Below are positions 52,725-63,551 of a DNA stretch of 64,000 nucleotides, one piece after another. Position 1 is the stretch's first letter; each line of letters starts with the position of its first letter. The stretch lies in contig NZ_JASXSH010000005.1 of assembly GCF_030315745.1 (NCBI RefSeq), forward strand, positions 173,558 through 237,557. Direction: 5' to 3'. Origin of the DNA: Gordonia heveisoli. Lineage in GTDB: Bacteria > Actinomycetota > Actinomycetes > Mycobacteriales > Mycobacteriaceae. The position numbers and the translations under genes were made by a program. The notes under the pieces were generated by a model. That model worked only from the letters and a program-made list of their open reading frames with translations, was not told the DNA's origin and ran no database searches.

Positions 52725-55127
52725 ATGACCGACGAAGTCGACGCGGCCGAAGCCGGTGACGGTGGTCGATCCGTGTCCGCGGTGGGGCCGGTGGCCTCGG
52801 CGGCCGAGTCCGGTGCCGGGACGCAGAACGTGACGGTCGCCCCGGCGCACACCTCGTCCGCCTCGCGGCGCGTCCGGGCCCGCCTGGCGCGGCGGATGAC
52901 CGCGACTCGTTCACAGGTTCGCCCGGTCCTGGAACCGCTGGTCACGCTGCATCGTGAGATCTACCCGAAGGCTGATGTCGCGTTGCTGCAACGCGCCTAC
53001 GACATCGCCGAGGAACGTCATCGCGGGCAGAGTCGCAAGTCCGGCGATCCCTACATCACGCATCCGCTCGCGGTCGCGACGATTCTCGCCGACCTGGGCA
53101 TGGACACCACCACGCTGGTGGCGGCGCTACTACACGACACGGTCGAGGACACCGGCTACACGCTGGAGGCGCTCGAATCCGAGTTCGGTGCGGAGGTCGC
53201 GCATCTCGTCGACGGGGTCACCAAACTGGACAAGGTGGCCCTCGGATCGGCCGCCGAAGCGGAGACCATCCGCAAGATGATCATCGCGATGGCGCGTGAT
53301 CCACGGGTGCTCGTCATCAAGGTCGCCGACCGTCTGCACAATATGCGCACGATGCGTTTCCTGCCGCCGGAGAAGCAGGCGCGTAAGGCTCGCGAGACGC
53401 TGGAAGTCATTGCACCCCTTGCTCATCGCCTCGGAATGGCGACGGTGAAGTGGGAGCTGGAAGACCTTTCCTTCGCGATTCTCCATCCGAAGCGGTACGA
53501 GGAGATCGTGCGTCTCGTCGCCGATCGGTCGCCGTCGCGCGACACCTACCTGGCCCGGGTGCGCGCCGACATCAACAACGCCTTGTCGGCGGCGCGGATC
53601 AACGCGGTGGTCGAAGGGCGCCCCAAGCACTATTGGTCGATCTATCAGAAGATGATCGTCAAGGGCCGCGACTTCGACGACATCCACGACCTCGTGGGCA
53701 TGCGGATCCTGTGTGACGAGGTGCGTGACTGCTACGCCGCGGTCGGCGTCGTCCATTCGTTGTGGCAGCCGATGGCCGGTCGGTTCAAGGACTACATCGC
53801 CCAGCCCCGCTTCGGTGTCTACCAGTCCTTGCACACCACGGTCATCGGTCCCGAGGGTAAGCCGCTGGAGGTGCAGATCCGGACGCAGGAGATGCACCGG
53901 ACCGCCGAATTCGGTATCGCCGCGCACTGGCGGTACAAGGAAAGTGGCTACAAGGACCGTCGCGGCGGCACCAAGTCGGGCCGACGATCCGATGTCGCCG
54001 AAGTCGACGACATGGCATGGATGCGGCAGCTGCTCGACTGGCAGCGGGAAGCGGCCGACCCCGGTGAGTTCCTGGAGTCGTTGCGCTACGACCTCGCGGT
54101 TCGGGAGATCTTCGTCTTCACCCCCAAGGGTGACGTGATCACCCTTCCCACCGGGTCGACGCCCGTCGACTTCGCCTACGCGGTGCACACCGAGGTTGGA
54201 CACCGGTGCATCGGCGCACGGGTCAACGGCAGGCTGGTCGCGCTGGAGCGTCAGCTGGAGAACGGTGAGGTCGTCGAGGTCTTCACCTCGAAGGCACCCA
54301 ACGCCGGTCCTACCAAGGACTGGCAGAACTTCGTCGTTTCGCCGCGGGCCAAGGCGAAGATCCGGCAGTGGTTCGCCAAGGAACGTCGCGAGGAGGCTCT
54401 CGAAACCGGCAAGGACGCTATCGCCAAGGAGGTCCGTCGCGGCGGACTTCCCTTGCAGCGGTTGATGAATGCCGAGACGATGAGTGCGATCGCGCATGAG
54501 CTGCGGTATGCCGACGTCACCGCGCTCTATACCGCGGTCGGCGAGAACCACGTCTCCGCACAGCATGTGGTGAGCAGACTCGTCGCCTCGCTGGGTGGCA
54601 TCGACGACGCCGCCGAGCAGATTGCCGAGCGATCGACTCCGTCGACGATGCCTGCCCGGCGTCGCCAGGGGGGCGATGCGGGAGTCGTCATCGAGGGCGT
54701 CGACAACGTGCTGATCAAACTGGCGAAGTGCTGTACGCCGGTGCCCGGTGACGCGATCCTCGGCTTCGTCACGCGCGGTGGCGGTGTCAGCGTGCACCGC
54801 ACCGACTGCACGAACGCGTCGTCACTGCGAGAACAGTCCGAACGGCTGATCGAGGTGTCGTGGGCGCCGTCATCCGAATCGGTATTCCTGGTGGCCATCC
54901 AAGTGGAGGCGCTGGACCGACATCGCCTGCTGTCCGACGTCACCAAGGTGCTCGCCGACGAGCGTGTGAACATCCTGTCGGCATCGGTGACCACCAGTCG
55001 GGATCGGGTCGCGGTCAGCAAGTTCACCTTCGAGATGGGCGATCCGAAACATCTCGGCCACGTGTTGAACGTGGTGCGCAACGTCGAAGGTGTCTACGAC
55101 GTGTACCGGGTGACCTCGGCGGCCTGA
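52725..55127 (+). CDS. relA: Bifunctional (p)ppGpp synthetase/hydrolase
   Basis: 800 residues, Rsh type (Rv2583c). After a ~70-residue Ala-rich N terminus comes the HD hydrolase domain ([13 protein letters not shown] and [10 protein letters not shown], both metal-binding), so it should degrade ppGpp too. Then follow the synthetase domain ([32 protein letters not shown]), TGS ([20 protein letters not shown]), a zinc-finger-type CCTPVPGD region, and a C-terminal ACT domain. ATG 52725 has a strong AAGGAGGAGG site. Confidence 0.97.
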   Translation: MTDEVDAAEAGDGGRSVSAVGPVASAAESGAGTQNVTVAPAHTSSASRRVRARLARRMTATRSQVRPVLEPLVTLHREIYPKADVALLQRAYDIAEERHRGQSRKSGDPYITHPLAVATILADLGMDTTTLVAALLHDTVEDTGYTLEALESEFGAEVAHLVDGVTKLDKVALGSAAEAETIRKMIIAMARDPRVLVIKVADRLHNMRTMRFLPPEKQARKARETLEVIAPLAHRLGMATVKWELEDLSFAILHPKRYEEIVRLVADRSPSRDTYLARVRADINNALSAARINAVVEGRPKHYWSIYQKMIVKGRDFDDIHDLVGMRILCDEVRDCYAAVGVVHSLWQPMAGRFKDYIAQPRFGVYQSLHTTVIGPEGKPLEVQIRTQEMHRTAEFGIAAHWRYKESGYKDRRGGTKSGRRSDVAEVDDMAWMRQLLDWQREAADPGEFLESLRYDLAVREIFVFTPKGDVITLPTGSTPVDFAYAVHTEVGHRCIGARVNGRLVALERQLENGEVVEVFTSKAPNAGPTKDWQNFVVSPRAKAKIRQWFAKERREEALETGKDAIAKEVRRGGLPLQRLMNAETMSAIAHELRYADVTALYTAVGENHVSAQHVVSRLVASLGGIDDAAEQIAERSTPSTMPARRRQGGDAGVVIEGVDNVLIKLAKCCTPVPGDAILGFVTRGGGVSVHRTDCTNASSLREQSERLIEVSWAPSSESVFLVAIQVEALDRHRLLSDVTKVLADERVNILSASVTTSRDRVAVSKFTFEMGDPKHLGHVLNVVRNVEGVYDVYRVTSAA

Positions 55128-55164
55128 CGCGGCCACCCGGGGACCGACTGCCGCGACTCCACAG

Positions 55165-55206
55165 ACGACGAACGCCGGTCGGGATATCCCGGCCGGCGTT
55201 CGTCGT
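55165..55206. terminator. Long hairpin between relA and ppiB
   Basis: Arms of about 20 bases (ACGACGAACGCCGG at the base, one mismatch, then CGGGA) meet at a TA centre. It lies between convergent relA and the cyclophilin gene and can terminate both. Confidence 0.8.
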
Positions 55207-55245
55207 GTCCGCGGTGCACGCGCGCTATGACTCCGTGAGCTGCGG

Positions 55246-56340
55246 CTATTCGACGGTTGCGGTCTCGATGGTGATCGGGATCTTGGGTTCGCCGTCCTGC
55301 GCCTTCGGATTCCCGGGGGTCGGGGTGACGCCACCTGCGTACACCTTGTCGAGCACCTTGAGTCCGGCCTCGTCGACGGTCCCGACGACCGCGAAGTTCG
55401 GCGGCAGCTGGCTGTCTTGGACGACGAAGAACATCTGCGCCGAACCCGAGTTGGTGACCGGCTGCTGACCGTACGCCGAGCCCTCGCGGTTACTGTTGGC
55501 GATCGCCACCGTGCCGCGTGGGTACACCACCGCCTGCGGTGCTCCGGTGTCCGGGCTCGGCTGGCCGACAGGCTTGAGATGCGTCGGCGGTTCGTCGATG
55601 GTGCTCCAGGTCGGGCTGCCGAAACCGGTGCCGGTCGGGTCGCCGCACTGCAGGACCTTCAACGTGTCCGCGGTGGTGAGACGGTGGCAATCCGAACCGT
55701 TGTAGTAGCCGTTCTCGACGAGGGACAGCACGGCCGCGGTGTTGCAGGGCGCGGTGTCACGCGTGAAGGTGGTCGGTATCGGGCCCTGGTTGGTGGTGAA
55801 CAGGACCTGCTCGGTGCCCTCCTTGAGTGCCTGGTCGCCCGGGCGCGGAGCATCCTTCTGCTTCTTCGCGGCAGCCTGGACCTTGGCCAGCTCATCCTTC
55901 ATCTGTTGGCGCTCTTCAGGTTTGAGCGGGCCGACGCGCTGTTCGTACTCCTCGATGCTGCTGGGCAACTGGGCGAACTTGTTCTCCTGGTCGAAATGCT
56001 CGCAGGACGTCCAGCGCGCGGCCTCACGGTCGTCGAGGATCTTCTTGACGACGACGGTGGTCACCGTCGCGACCAGGGCGACGGCCACCGCGGCCGACAC
56101 CGAGATAAGTACGACCTTGCGTTTGTGGCGAGCACGCTGCTCGGCCTCGAGCCGATCGGTCAGCTTGCGTTTGGCGGCCTCACGGCGCTCGGTGTTCGAC
56201 AGCACGGTGTCGACTACCGCGGTGTCCTCGCCTGCGGTGTCGGCCGCGTCGGAGGTGTCGGCCGTGTCGGGGGTGTCGCCGATCGGGTCATCCTGGGTCT
56301 TGTCGTCCCTGGGCTCGTCTTTGCTCGACACGCTCTTCAC
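55246..56340 (-). CDS. ppiB: Membrane-anchored peptidyl-prolyl isomerase (cyclophilin)
   Basis: 364 residues. Acidic, Thr/Asp-rich cytoplasmic N terminus (1-50), a basic coiled stretch, one membrane helix (VVLISVSAAVAVALVATVTTVVV, in part), an extracytoplasmic helical linker, then a cyclophilin domain from about 185 (FTTNQGPIPTTF ... AQMFFVVQDSQLPPNFAVVGTV, in parts). The family's catalytic Arg/FHR motif reads CHRLTT, so Arg is present but Phe is not. Orthologue of Rv2582. GTG start after GGGAGGG. Confidence 0.9.
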   Translation of the reverse strand: MKSVSSKDEPRDDKTQDDPIGDTPDTADTSDAADTAGEDTAVVDTVLSNTERREAAKRKLTDRLEAEQRARHKRKVVLISVSAAVAVALVATVTTVVVKKILDDREAARWTSCEHFDQENKFAQLPSSIEEYEQRVGPLKPEERQQMKDELAKVQAAAKKQKDAPRPGDQALKEGTEQVLFTTNQGPIPTTFTRDTAPCNTAAVLSLVENGYYNGSDCHRLTTADTLKVLQCGDPTGTGFGSPTWSTIDEPPTHLKPVGQPSPDTGAPQAVVYPRGTVAIANSNREGSAYGQQPVTNSGSAQMFFVVQDSQLPPNFAVVGTVDEAGLKVLDKVYAGGVTPTPGNPKAQDGEPKIPITIETATVE

Positions 56341-56438
56341 GCCCTCCCTGATGCAGTGTCATGGACTACCGGCTATGGCGCCGGACACCCATGCAGTCTG
56401 CCAGCCCGACCTGTGAACTGCCCGCACCGGGTCGATGA

Positions 56439-56444
56439 CACAAT
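56439..56444 (+). promoter_or_regulatory. Possible leaderless -10 (CACAAT) for the glyoxalase II-like gene
   Basis: CACAAT ends seven bases before ATG 56452. It differs from TANNNT at the first base, but there is no ribosome site and the spacing is that of other leaderless genes here. Confidence 0.35.
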
Positions 56445-56451
56445 GAGTGTC

Positions 56452-57177
56452 ATGCTGATCACCGGTTTCCCGGCAGGGATGTTCCAGACCAATTGCTATC
56501 TGGTCGCCACCGGAGGCGGATCCGAGGCAGTCATCATCGACCCTGGTCAGGATGCGGCCCCCACGGTGCGCTCGCTGCTGGCCGAACATGAGCTCACGCC
56601 GGTCGCGGTCCTGCTCACCCATGGCCACCTCGATCACACCTGGAATGCGCAGGAACTCAGCGACGAGTATTCGATCCCGGCCTACATCCATACCGACGAC
56701 CGTCCGATGCTGGCCGACCCGGGAAAGGGCATCGGCCGCGCGCTCGGCGCGATGATCGGCGACACCGTGTTCCGTGAACCGGAGAAGGTCATCGAGTTCG
56801 TCGACGGTGAGGCCGTCGAGATCGCCGGTATCCGTTTCACCGTGGATCTCGCGCCCGGTCATACCCGCGGATCGGTTCTGCTGGGTATCGAGGTACCGGT
56901 TCCGGTGGAGGACACCGGGCCCGACACACCCGAGACGGTGCCGGTCTGCTTCTCCGGTGACGTACTCTTTGCCGGGTCGATCGGTCGCACCGATCTGCCC
57001 GGTGGCGACCATCAGCAGTTGCTCGACTCGATCGCCGCGAAGCTGCTGCCGCTGCCCGATCACACCCAGGTGCTGCCCGGACACGGACCGCAGACCTCGA
57101 TCGGAGCCGAGCGGGCGACCAACCCATTCCTGGTGGATCTGCCGGGAGCGTCGAAGAAGGGACGATACGGACTGTGA
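56452..57177 (+). CDS. Metallo-beta-lactamase-fold hydrolase (glyoxalase II-like)
   Basis: 241 residues. THGHLDHTW is the THxHxDH zinc motif; further metal ligands lie in [16 protein letters not shown] and VLPGHGPQT. Orthologue of Rv2581c, annotated as a probable glyoxalase II; a true hydroxyacylglutathione substrate is doubtful since actinobacteria use mycothiol. ATG 56452 is preferred to 56443 because relatives begin MLITGFPAG. Overlaps hisS by 4 bp. Confidence 0.88.
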   Translation: MLITGFPAGMFQTNCYLVATGGGSEAVIIDPGQDAAPTVRSLLAEHELTPVAVLLTHGHLDHTWNAQELSDEYSIPAYIHTDDRPMLADPGKGIGRALGAMIGDTVFREPEKVIEFVDGEAVEIAGIRFTVDLAPGHTRGSVLLGIEVPVPVEDTGPDTPETVPVCFSGDVLFAGSIGRTDLPGGDHQQLLDSIAAKLLPLPDHTQVLPGHGPQTSIGAERATNPFLVDLPGASKKGRYGL

Positions 57178-58442
57178 GCGGAGCATTTCAGGCGCCGCGG
57201 GGTATCCCGGACTATTTCCCGCCGGCCTCGGCGGATTTCCGTCGGGTTCGCGACACGCTCACCGATGCCGCACGTCGCGCCGGGTACGGGCACATCGAGT
57301 TGCCCGTCTTCGAGGACACCGCGCTGTTCGCCCGCGGCGTCGGGGAGTCCACCGACGTCGTCAGCAAGGAGATGTACACCTTCGCCGATCGCGGTGACCG
57401 ATCGGTGACGCTTCGTCCCGAGGGCACTGCCGGGGTGATGCGTACTGTCATCCAGCACGGTCTCGACCGGGGTCAGCTACCGGTCAAACTGAGCTATGCC
57501 GGCCCGTTCTTCCGGTACGAGAAGCCACAGACCGGACGCTACCGGCAGCTACAGCAGGTGGGTGTCGAGGCCATCGGCGTCGACGACCCCGCGCTCGACG
57601 CCGAGGTCATCGCGATCGCCGACGAGGGATACCGTCGGCTGGGACTGTCCGGTTTCCGACTGGAGATCACGTCGCTGGGCGACGACGAGAGTCGGCCGCG
57701 GTATCGGGAGGCGTTGCAGCAGTTCCTGTTCGGGCTGGACCTGGACGAGGCGACCCGCGCCCGCGCCGAGATCAATCCGCTCCGGGTCCTCGACGACAAA
57801 CGTCCCGAGGTCAAGGCGGCCACTGCCGATGCGCCGTTGATGATCGACTACCTCGGCGACGACGCACGTGACCATTTCGACCAGGTTCTCAAGCATCTCG
57901 ACCGGCTCGGCGTTCCCTACGAGCGCAACCCGCGGCTGGTACGAGGCCTGGACTACTACACCAAGACCACCTTCGAATTCGTGCACGACGGACTCGGTGC
58001 CCAGTCGGGCATCGGCGGCGGCGGACGCTATGACGGCCTGATGCACCAACTCGGCGGAAAGCTCGACCTGTCCGGGATCGGCTTCGGCATCGGCGTCGAC
58101 CGCACCATGCTGGCGCTGGAGGCCGAAGGTGTTGCCGGGCAGGAATCGGCGCGCTGCCAGGTCTTCGGAGTGCCGCTGGGGGCGGGGGCCAAGGACGAAT
58201 TGGTGTGGCTGGCCGCGCAGCTGCGCGCGGCCGGGATCAGCGTCGACCTCGCCTACGGCGACCGTGGCCTCAAGGGCGCGATGAAGGCCGCCGATCGGTC
58301 GGGCGCGCGACTGGCGCTGGTGCTTGGTGACCGGGAATTGGCCGAACGCCGGATCGAGGTCAAGGACCTCTCGAACGGTGAGCAGGGTCAGGTGGCGATC
58401 GACGACGTCGTCGCCGAGATCACGCGCGTACTGGCGCAGTAG
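57174..58442 (+). CDS. hisS: Histidyl-tRNA synthetase
   Basis: Charges tRNA-His. 422 residues, class II synthetase. Motif 2 is in [21 protein letters not shown] (part), the HisA motif is [24 protein letters not shown] follows, and motif 3 is [14 protein letters not shown]-terminal anticodon-binding domain from ~330. GTG start within the preceding stop. Same order as Rv2581c-Rv2580c. Confidence 0.97.
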   Translation: MSGAFQAPRGIPDYFPPASADFRRVRDTLTDAARRAGYGHIELPVFEDTALFARGVGESTDVVSKEMYTFADRGDRSVTLRPEGTAGVMRTVIQHGLDRGQLPVKLSYAGPFFRYEKPQTGRYRQLQQVGVEAIGVDDPALDAEVIAIADEGYRRLGLSGFRLEITSLGDDESRPRYREALQQFLFGLDLDEATRARAEINPLRVLDDKRPEVKAATADAPLMIDYLGDDARDHFDQVLKHLDRLGVPYERNPRLVRGLDYYTKTTFEFVHDGLGAQSGIGGGGRYDGLMHQLGGKLDLSGIGFGIGVDRTMLALEAEGVAGQESARCQVFGVPLGAGAKDELVWLAAQLRAAGISVDLAYGDRGLKGAMKAADRSGARLALVLGDRELAERRIEVKDLSNGEQGQVAIDDVVAEITRVLAQ

Positions 58443-58470
58443 CGCCGATCCGGTTGCGGACGGGATCTCC

Positions 58471-59226
58471 TCAGGTGAGGTCGCATCCGCCGGGGACGAG
58501 ATCGCGTCGAAGGTAGTTCTCGCTGCCGAGGAGGCGATCACGTTTGTCGTCGGGGAGCGCGAAGAACATGGCGATGGTCCGACTGCGATCGATTTCCGTC
58601 TGATGAGCGGCGATGGCCGCGGTCTTCTGCTCGACGACGTCGGCCACGTCGAGATGGACGTCGATCATGTTCTCCGGGGTACCGGGCAATTGCGTGCGGC
58701 TCACCCCGGCGAAGATGTCGTCGGCGATCATCTCGATCATCCAGATCGGGATGGTGGCGAAGTAGAGGGATCGCACCTGCCACGGAGCGCCGTTTCGCTG
58801 ATACAGCGTCCCGCAGGCGGCAGCGTCGACGGCGGCGCAGGTCAGGCGGTTGGCGTGGACGTGGTCGGGATGCCCGTAGATGCCGAAGGCGTCGTAGGTG
58901 ACCACCACGTCGGGCCGCAACTCGCGAATGTGTCCGGCCAGCGTCCGCACCTGTTCGTCGAAGCCTGCGGCGCAGAACCGCTCCCGGCCGGGAGCCGAGG
59001 CCGGGACGCGATCGTCGGCGTAGCGCAACAGGATCGGTGGTCGGGGCAGGCCGAGGATCTCGACGGCCCGCAGCAACTCGCCGTGGCGTGGTGTGCCGGC
59101 GTCCCAGGTGCACATCACCAGGTCTGCCTCACCTCCGGCCCGCACATGTTTGGCGAGCAAACCGCCGGTCCACATCGACTCGTCGTCGGGGTGTGCGTGA
59201 ACGACCAACAGGCGTGGTGACCCCAT
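58471..59226 (-). CDS. PIG-L/LmbE-family deacetylase (MshB-like)
   Basis: About 251 residues. Zinc motif AHPDDESMWTGG near residue 10 and the downstream HPDHVHA histidines define the PIG-L (LmbE) family, which removes N-acetyl groups from GlcNAc-linked molecules or cleaves mycothiol conjugates. It is shorter than characterised MshB (about 300 residues), so the substrate is left open. ATG 59226 has AGGAG eight bases upstream; ATG 59286 is an in-frame alternative. Confidence 0.82.
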   Translation of the reverse strand: MGSPRLLVVHAHPDDESMWTGGLLAKHVRAGGEADLVMCTWDAGTPRHGELLRAVEILGLPRPPILLRYADDRVPASAPGRERFCAAGFDEQVRTLAGHIRELRPDVVVTYDAFGIYGHPDHVHANRLTCAAVDAAACGTLYQRNGAPWQVRSLYFATIPIWMIEMIADDIFAGVSRTQLPGTPENMIDVHLDVADVVEQKTAAIAAHQTEIDRSRTIAMFFALPDDKRDRLLGSENYLRRDLVPGGCDLT

Positions 59227-59351
59227 CCGCCGCGTCTCCTGCTCTGCCTCGATCGATGGTGTCGAGGCGCCGGTGTGCTGTCTCATCGTCGATCCTGCGC
59301 CGGGGGACGAACCCCGACGACCCACCTCAGCCTAGTGGCTGGGGCCCTCGG

Positions 59352-59357
59352 TAGAGT
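59352..59357 (+). promoter_or_regulatory. Possible htpG -10 box (TAGAGT)
   Basis: TAGAGT about 70 bases before htpG. No CIRCE or HAIR-type heat-shock operator is seen in the gap. Confidence 0.4.
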
Positions 59358-59426
59358 TGACCGTCGTGGCGCAGCCCTGTGACCGGCGCGTTCACGGCGA
59401 ATACGACGTTTCTGTGGAGGTCTGTG

Positions 59427-61463
59427 ATGAGCACTGGTGCCCAAGTACACGAGTTCCAAGCCGAGACCCGGCAGCTGCTGGATCTCATGGTGCACTCGAT
59501 TTATTCCAACAAGGACAGCTTTCTGCGTGAGCTGGTCTCGAACGCCTCGGATGCGCTGGACAAGCTGCGTCTGCTGTCGCTGACCGACAAGGACCTGGAG
59601 GTCGACGCATCCGACCTGCACATCACCCTTGATCCCGACTCGGCTGCCCGGACCCTGGTCGTCGCCGACAACGGGATCGGAATGTCGCGCGACGAGGTGA
59701 TCGGACTGATCGGCACGCTGGCCCGATCGGGTACCGCCGAACTCCGCAAGTCACTGGCCGAGGCCGCCACCTCAACCGACGGGCGGACGGCCGAGGAACT
59801 CATCGGGCAGTTCGGCATCGGCTTCTATTCGACGTTCATGGTCGCCGACAAGGTCACCCTGGTGACCCGTAAGGCAGGGGAGTCGACCGGCACGCGGTGG
59901 GAATCCACCGGCGACGGTACCTACACCATCGATGACGTCGACGACGCTCCGCAAGGAACCGCGGTCACCTTGCACCTGAAGCCCGCCGACGATGAGAACC
60001 ATCTGTACGACTACACCGATCAGACCCGCCTGCGTCAGCTGGTGAAGAAGTACTCCGACTTCATCGCCTGGCCGATCCGGATGGACGTCACCAAGACGGT
60101 ACCGGTGGAGACCGCCGACGACGCCGACGATAGCGCCGAACCGGTGACGACCACGGTCGTCGAGACCGAAACCATCAACTCGCGCAAGGCGTTGTGGGCG
60201 CGGAGCCGGGACGAGGTCACCGACGAGGAGTACCACGAGTTCTACCGGCATATCGCGCATGCGTGGGATGAGCCGCTGGAGACGATCTCCCTCAAGGCCG
60301 AGGGCACGTTCGAATATCAAGCGCTACTGTTCATCCCGAGCCAGGCGCCCTTCGACCTGTTCATGCGAGAGCGCACCGCGGGTATCCATCTCTACGTCAA
60401 GCGCGTGTTCATCATGGATGACTGCGAAGAGCTGATGCCCGAGTATCTGCGCTTCGTCAAGGGTGTCGTGGACGCGGCGGACCTGTCGCTCAACGTCTCC
60501 CGCGAGATCCTGCAGCAGGACCGGCAGATCCGGGCGATCCGCCGCAGGCTCACCAAGAAGGTCATCTCGACGGTCACCGAGATGCGCAATACCCGGCCGG
60601 ACGACTTCGCCACCTTCTGGGAGAACTTCGGCCGGGTCTTCAAGGAGGGACTGGTCAACGACCTCGACAATCGCGAGGCGCTGCTCAAGGCGTCCGCCTT
60701 CGAATCCACGCACGCGGCAGAAGGATTGACCTCCCTCGCCGACTATGTCGGCCGAATGCGCAGCGGGCAGGAGACGATCTACTACATGACCGGCGAGTCC
60801 CGGCAGCAGATCGTCAACTCGCCGCATATGGAGGCGTTCAAGGCCAAAGGCATCGAGGTGCTGATCCTGGCCGATCCGGTCGACGAGATGTGGGCCGCGT
60901 CCGGTGTGGAGTTCGACGGCAAGTCATTCGCGTCGATCGCCAAGGGGGCGGTCGACCTCGATGATGCCGAGGCCGACGATTCGTCCGCCGACAAGGCGGA
61001 GCAGAACAAGACCTTCGCCGACCTGCTCGGCTGGCTGGGCACGACCCTTGCCGACGACATCTCCGAGGCGCGGTTGTCGACCCGACTCACCGAGTCGCCG
61101 GCGTGTCTGGTCGGGGACACCTTCTCGATGTCGCCACAGCTGGAGAAGCTCTACCGGGCGTCCGGTCAGGAACTGCCCCGTTCCAAGCGTGCGCTGGAAC
61201 TCAACCCGGATCACCCCCTGGTGATCGGACTGAACAATGCGCATGCGGCGGGTGACGCCGCGCACCTCGCCTCGGTCGCGAAGCTCGTCTACGGGATGGC
61301 GCTCATCGCCGAGGGCGGTGAACTGGCTGACCCGGCGGAGTTCGCCCGGCTGCTGGCCGCCTCCCTCACCGAATCGGTGACGAGCGGCGGCGTGTCGGAT
61401 GAGGCCGCTGAAGTGACCGGCGCGCACGAAACCGGCGCAGACGAAACGGGTACGGGCGCCTGA
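59427..61463 (+). CDS. htpG: Molecular chaperone HtpG (Hsp90)
   Basis: 678 residues. N-terminal GHKL ATPase: [20 protein letters not shown] (Glu and Asn of motif N), [10 protein letters not shown] (DxGxG), [11 protein letters not shown] (lid glycines). Middle domain with [19 protein letters not shown] and [10 protein letters not shown]-terminal dimerisation domain. Two acidic inserts ([12 protein letters not shown] and [15 protein letters not shown]) are longer than in E. coli. ATG 59427 has GGAGG seven bases upstream. Confidence 0.96.
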
Positions 61464-61474
61464 ACATCGACGAC

Positions 61475-62533
61475 GTGCCGGCCGGTCGAGCACCGGCGGC
61501 GCCGTTCGTCGCGGCGGATCCCGACCGTCCGGTGTCGCCGGACGGTCGGGGTCGCTGGTCGCGCCGTCCGCTCGCGCTCGGTATTTCCATTGGAGCGCTG
61601 CTGTTCGTGGTGGTACTGGTGGTCGCGTTCGTACTGGCGACTCGTCACGACGACTCGGCCGACGGGGCGGCGTCGCCGGCCGAGGCGGTAAGCACCTACC
61701 TGGAGGCGTTGGCCACCGCCGACGCCGACGGTGCGCTCGCCGTGCTGGCGAACCCACCGGCATCGGCGTTGCTGACGCGGGAGGTGCTTGCCCGCCAACA
61801 GGCGGCGGCCCCGATCACGGATATCCGGATCATCCCGCCCGCCACCGGTTCCGGTGGTGCGGGTGCGGACGCGGGCCCCGATGTCGTCCACGCCGAATAT
61901 CGGTTCGGTGATCGGCAGGCCGATGTCCACTACCGAACCCTGCGGTCGGGGTCCCGATGGTGGGTCGCCGACGGTGTGGTCGACATCGCGCTCGACCGGG
62001 GCAACGTCATCGAGCCGACATTCTTCGGGGTTCCGCTCGGAAATGCCCAGCGCCTGTTCGCGTTCCCGGGGCCGTGGGCGTGGGGATCACAGCAGACGTT
62101 CCTGACCGCTCGTGCTGCGACCGCCGAGGACTACCCGCTCGGCCCGCACGCGCCGATGTCAGTCACGCTGGTGGCCGGGCTGAGCGTGGCAGGCGAGGCG
62201 GCCGTCGAGCGCGCGGTCCGGGACTACCTCGCCTTCTGCGCGCAGTCGGTACAGCCCGATGCGTCGGCAGATCGCAGGGGATGTCGGCAGACTCTCTATC
62301 GGGCCGCGCAGCCGGGATCCGTGCGGTGGACCGCCCCGAGTGACATCGCCGGGCTGCTGCGCGAGGTGTCCTCCGGCGACGCCCGGAAGGTCTCGGTCGC
62401 GGGGCAGATCGACTGGCCGGTGACCTATGTGCCGACCTATGACGGAGGTCGGCCGATCAGTACGGTGAACGACGAATATCTCTACGGCACAGTCGATCTG
62501 GGCGCTGAATCGCCCTTGTTCACCGCGGGCTGA
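61475..62533 (+). CDS. Single-pass exported protein of unknown function
   Basis: 352 residues. A Pro/Arg-rich cytoplasmic start, one membrane helix (ALGISIGALLFVVVLVVAFVL), then a large extracytoplasmic part. It begins with SPAEAVSTYLEALATADADGALAVL, which resembles the DUF4878/SnoaL-like lumazine-binding fold start. No catalytic motif found. Two cysteines around residues 250-270 may pair. GTG 61475 without a ribosome site, 11 bases after htpG, so co-translation is likely. Its end overlaps the convergent kinase gene by 14 bp. Confidence 0.72.
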   Translation: MPAGRAPAAPFVAADPDRPVSPDGRGRWSRRPLALGISIGALLFVVVLVVAFVLATRHDDSADGAASPAEAVSTYLEALATADADGALAVLANPPASALLTREVLARQQAAAPITDIRIIPPATGSGGAGADAGPDVVHAEYRFGDRQADVHYRTLRSGSRWWVADGVVDIALDRGNVIEPTFFGVPLGNAQRLFAFPGPWAWGSQQTFLTARAATAEDYPLGPHAPMSVTLVAGLSVAGEAAVERAVRDYLAFCAQSVQPDASADRRGCRQTLYRAAQPGSVRWTAPSDIAGLLREVSSGDARKVSVAGQIDWPVTYVPTYDGGRPISTVNDEYLYGTVDLGAESPLFTAG

Positions 62534-63467
62534 GCGATCGGCGGTCGGCATAGGACACCTCGGTGTGCAGTGGATGACCGGCAGGCAGATCCAGTGTCAG
62601 TTCGACGCCGTCGAGTGGTTCGCCGAGTCCGGGACCGATCTCGACGCCCGGTGCCCGCCCGGTGATCCGGTCCGCGAAGGCGTTGCGAAGGTGCTCGTTG
62701 CGGTCCAGTACCGTTCCGGCCCAGCTCATCCGGGCGGGATCACCTGGACGGTATCCGCTGCGGCGCAGCGCGGTGAGTGCCGACGCCGCGAGCTCGGCGG
62801 CCGCATCATCGATGATCGATATCGCCACTGCGTCGCCGACCTCGGCGTGATCGGCGACGGCGGTGGCGAAGGCAGCCACCCGCGAGACGCGATCCGCCGC
62901 CGTCTGCACGGCCATGTACAGCTCGTCGAGCGGTCCGAACGATTGTATTGCCGCGCTGCGTAATCCGGTCGTCGGACCACGGCCGTCAAAGTCGCGGAGC
63001 GCTGCCTCGACACCTGCCCGGCCGATCCAGTAGGCGCTGCCGGCATCGCCGAAGAGGTGACCCCAACCGTCGACCCGCGCGACTCCGGCGGAACCGACGC
63101 CGAGGGTGACGACTCCGGTGCCGACGGCAGTCACGACGCCGAAGACGAGGCGGTTCGCGGCGAGGTAGGCCGACACCGAGTCGTGCGTGAGTGCCACGGT
63201 CTCGACGTCGAGGTCGGCGAGTGAGGTGAGCAGCCGACCCGCGTCGGCGTGTGCGGGAGTGAGTCCGGACGAACCGATGGCGATCTCACGGACCGACGCC
63301 CCGGCCGAGGCGATCACTTCGCCGACCAGGTCGGCGAGCTGGTCCAGGATCGGCCGGTCGGTACGTATTCCGTCACGGATGCCGACTTGCTCGCGACCAT
63401 CGGCCCGGGTGCGGATACGCGTGCCGGTCTGTCCGGCATCGATACACAGTCGCGACACCGCTGCCAT
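62520..63467 (-). CDS. BadF/BadG/BcrA/BcrD-type ATPase, GlcNAc-kinase-like
   Basis: 315 residues, actin-like ATPase fold. LCIDAGQTGTRIR is the phosphate-1 loop (residues ~7-19), ALTHDSVSAYLA the hinge Asp, GVVTAVGTGVVTLGV the phosphate-2 loop, and WGHLFGDAGSAYWIGR the family signature. Closest functional guess is N-acetylglucosamine or a related sugar kinase. ATG 63467 has GGGAGGA upstream. The PIG-L gene nearby is also amino-sugar-related, but a link is speculative. Confidence 0.82.
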   Translation of the reverse strand: MAAVSRLCIDAGQTGTRIRTRADGREQVGIRDGIRTDRPILDQLADLVGEVIASAGASVREIAIGSSGLTPAHADAGRLLTSLADLDVETVALTHDSVSAYLAANRLVFGVVTAVGTGVVTLGVGSAGVARVDGWGHLFGDAGSAYWIGRAGVEAALRDFDGRGPTTGLRSAAIQSFGPLDELYMAVQTAADRVSRVAAFATAVADHAEVGDAVAISIIDDAAAELAASALTALRRSGYRPGDPARMSWAGTVLDRNEHLRNAFADRITGRAPGVEIGPGLGEPLDGVELTLDLPAGHPLHTEVSYADRRSLSPR

Positions 63468-63551
63468 CGTGTGGGTTCCTCCCGCCTGGTCACCGCCCGT
63501 CGATATCACCGCCCGTCGACACACCGCCCGGCGTCGGCCACGCTACCGCCC

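Noticed and set aside
53130..54797. 555-codon minus-strand frame opposite relA
   Set aside because: Same antisense artefact; relA domains are complete on the plus strand.
59227..59426. CIRCE or HAIR heat-shock operator upstream of htpG
   Set aside because: No matching inverted repeat was found in the gap.
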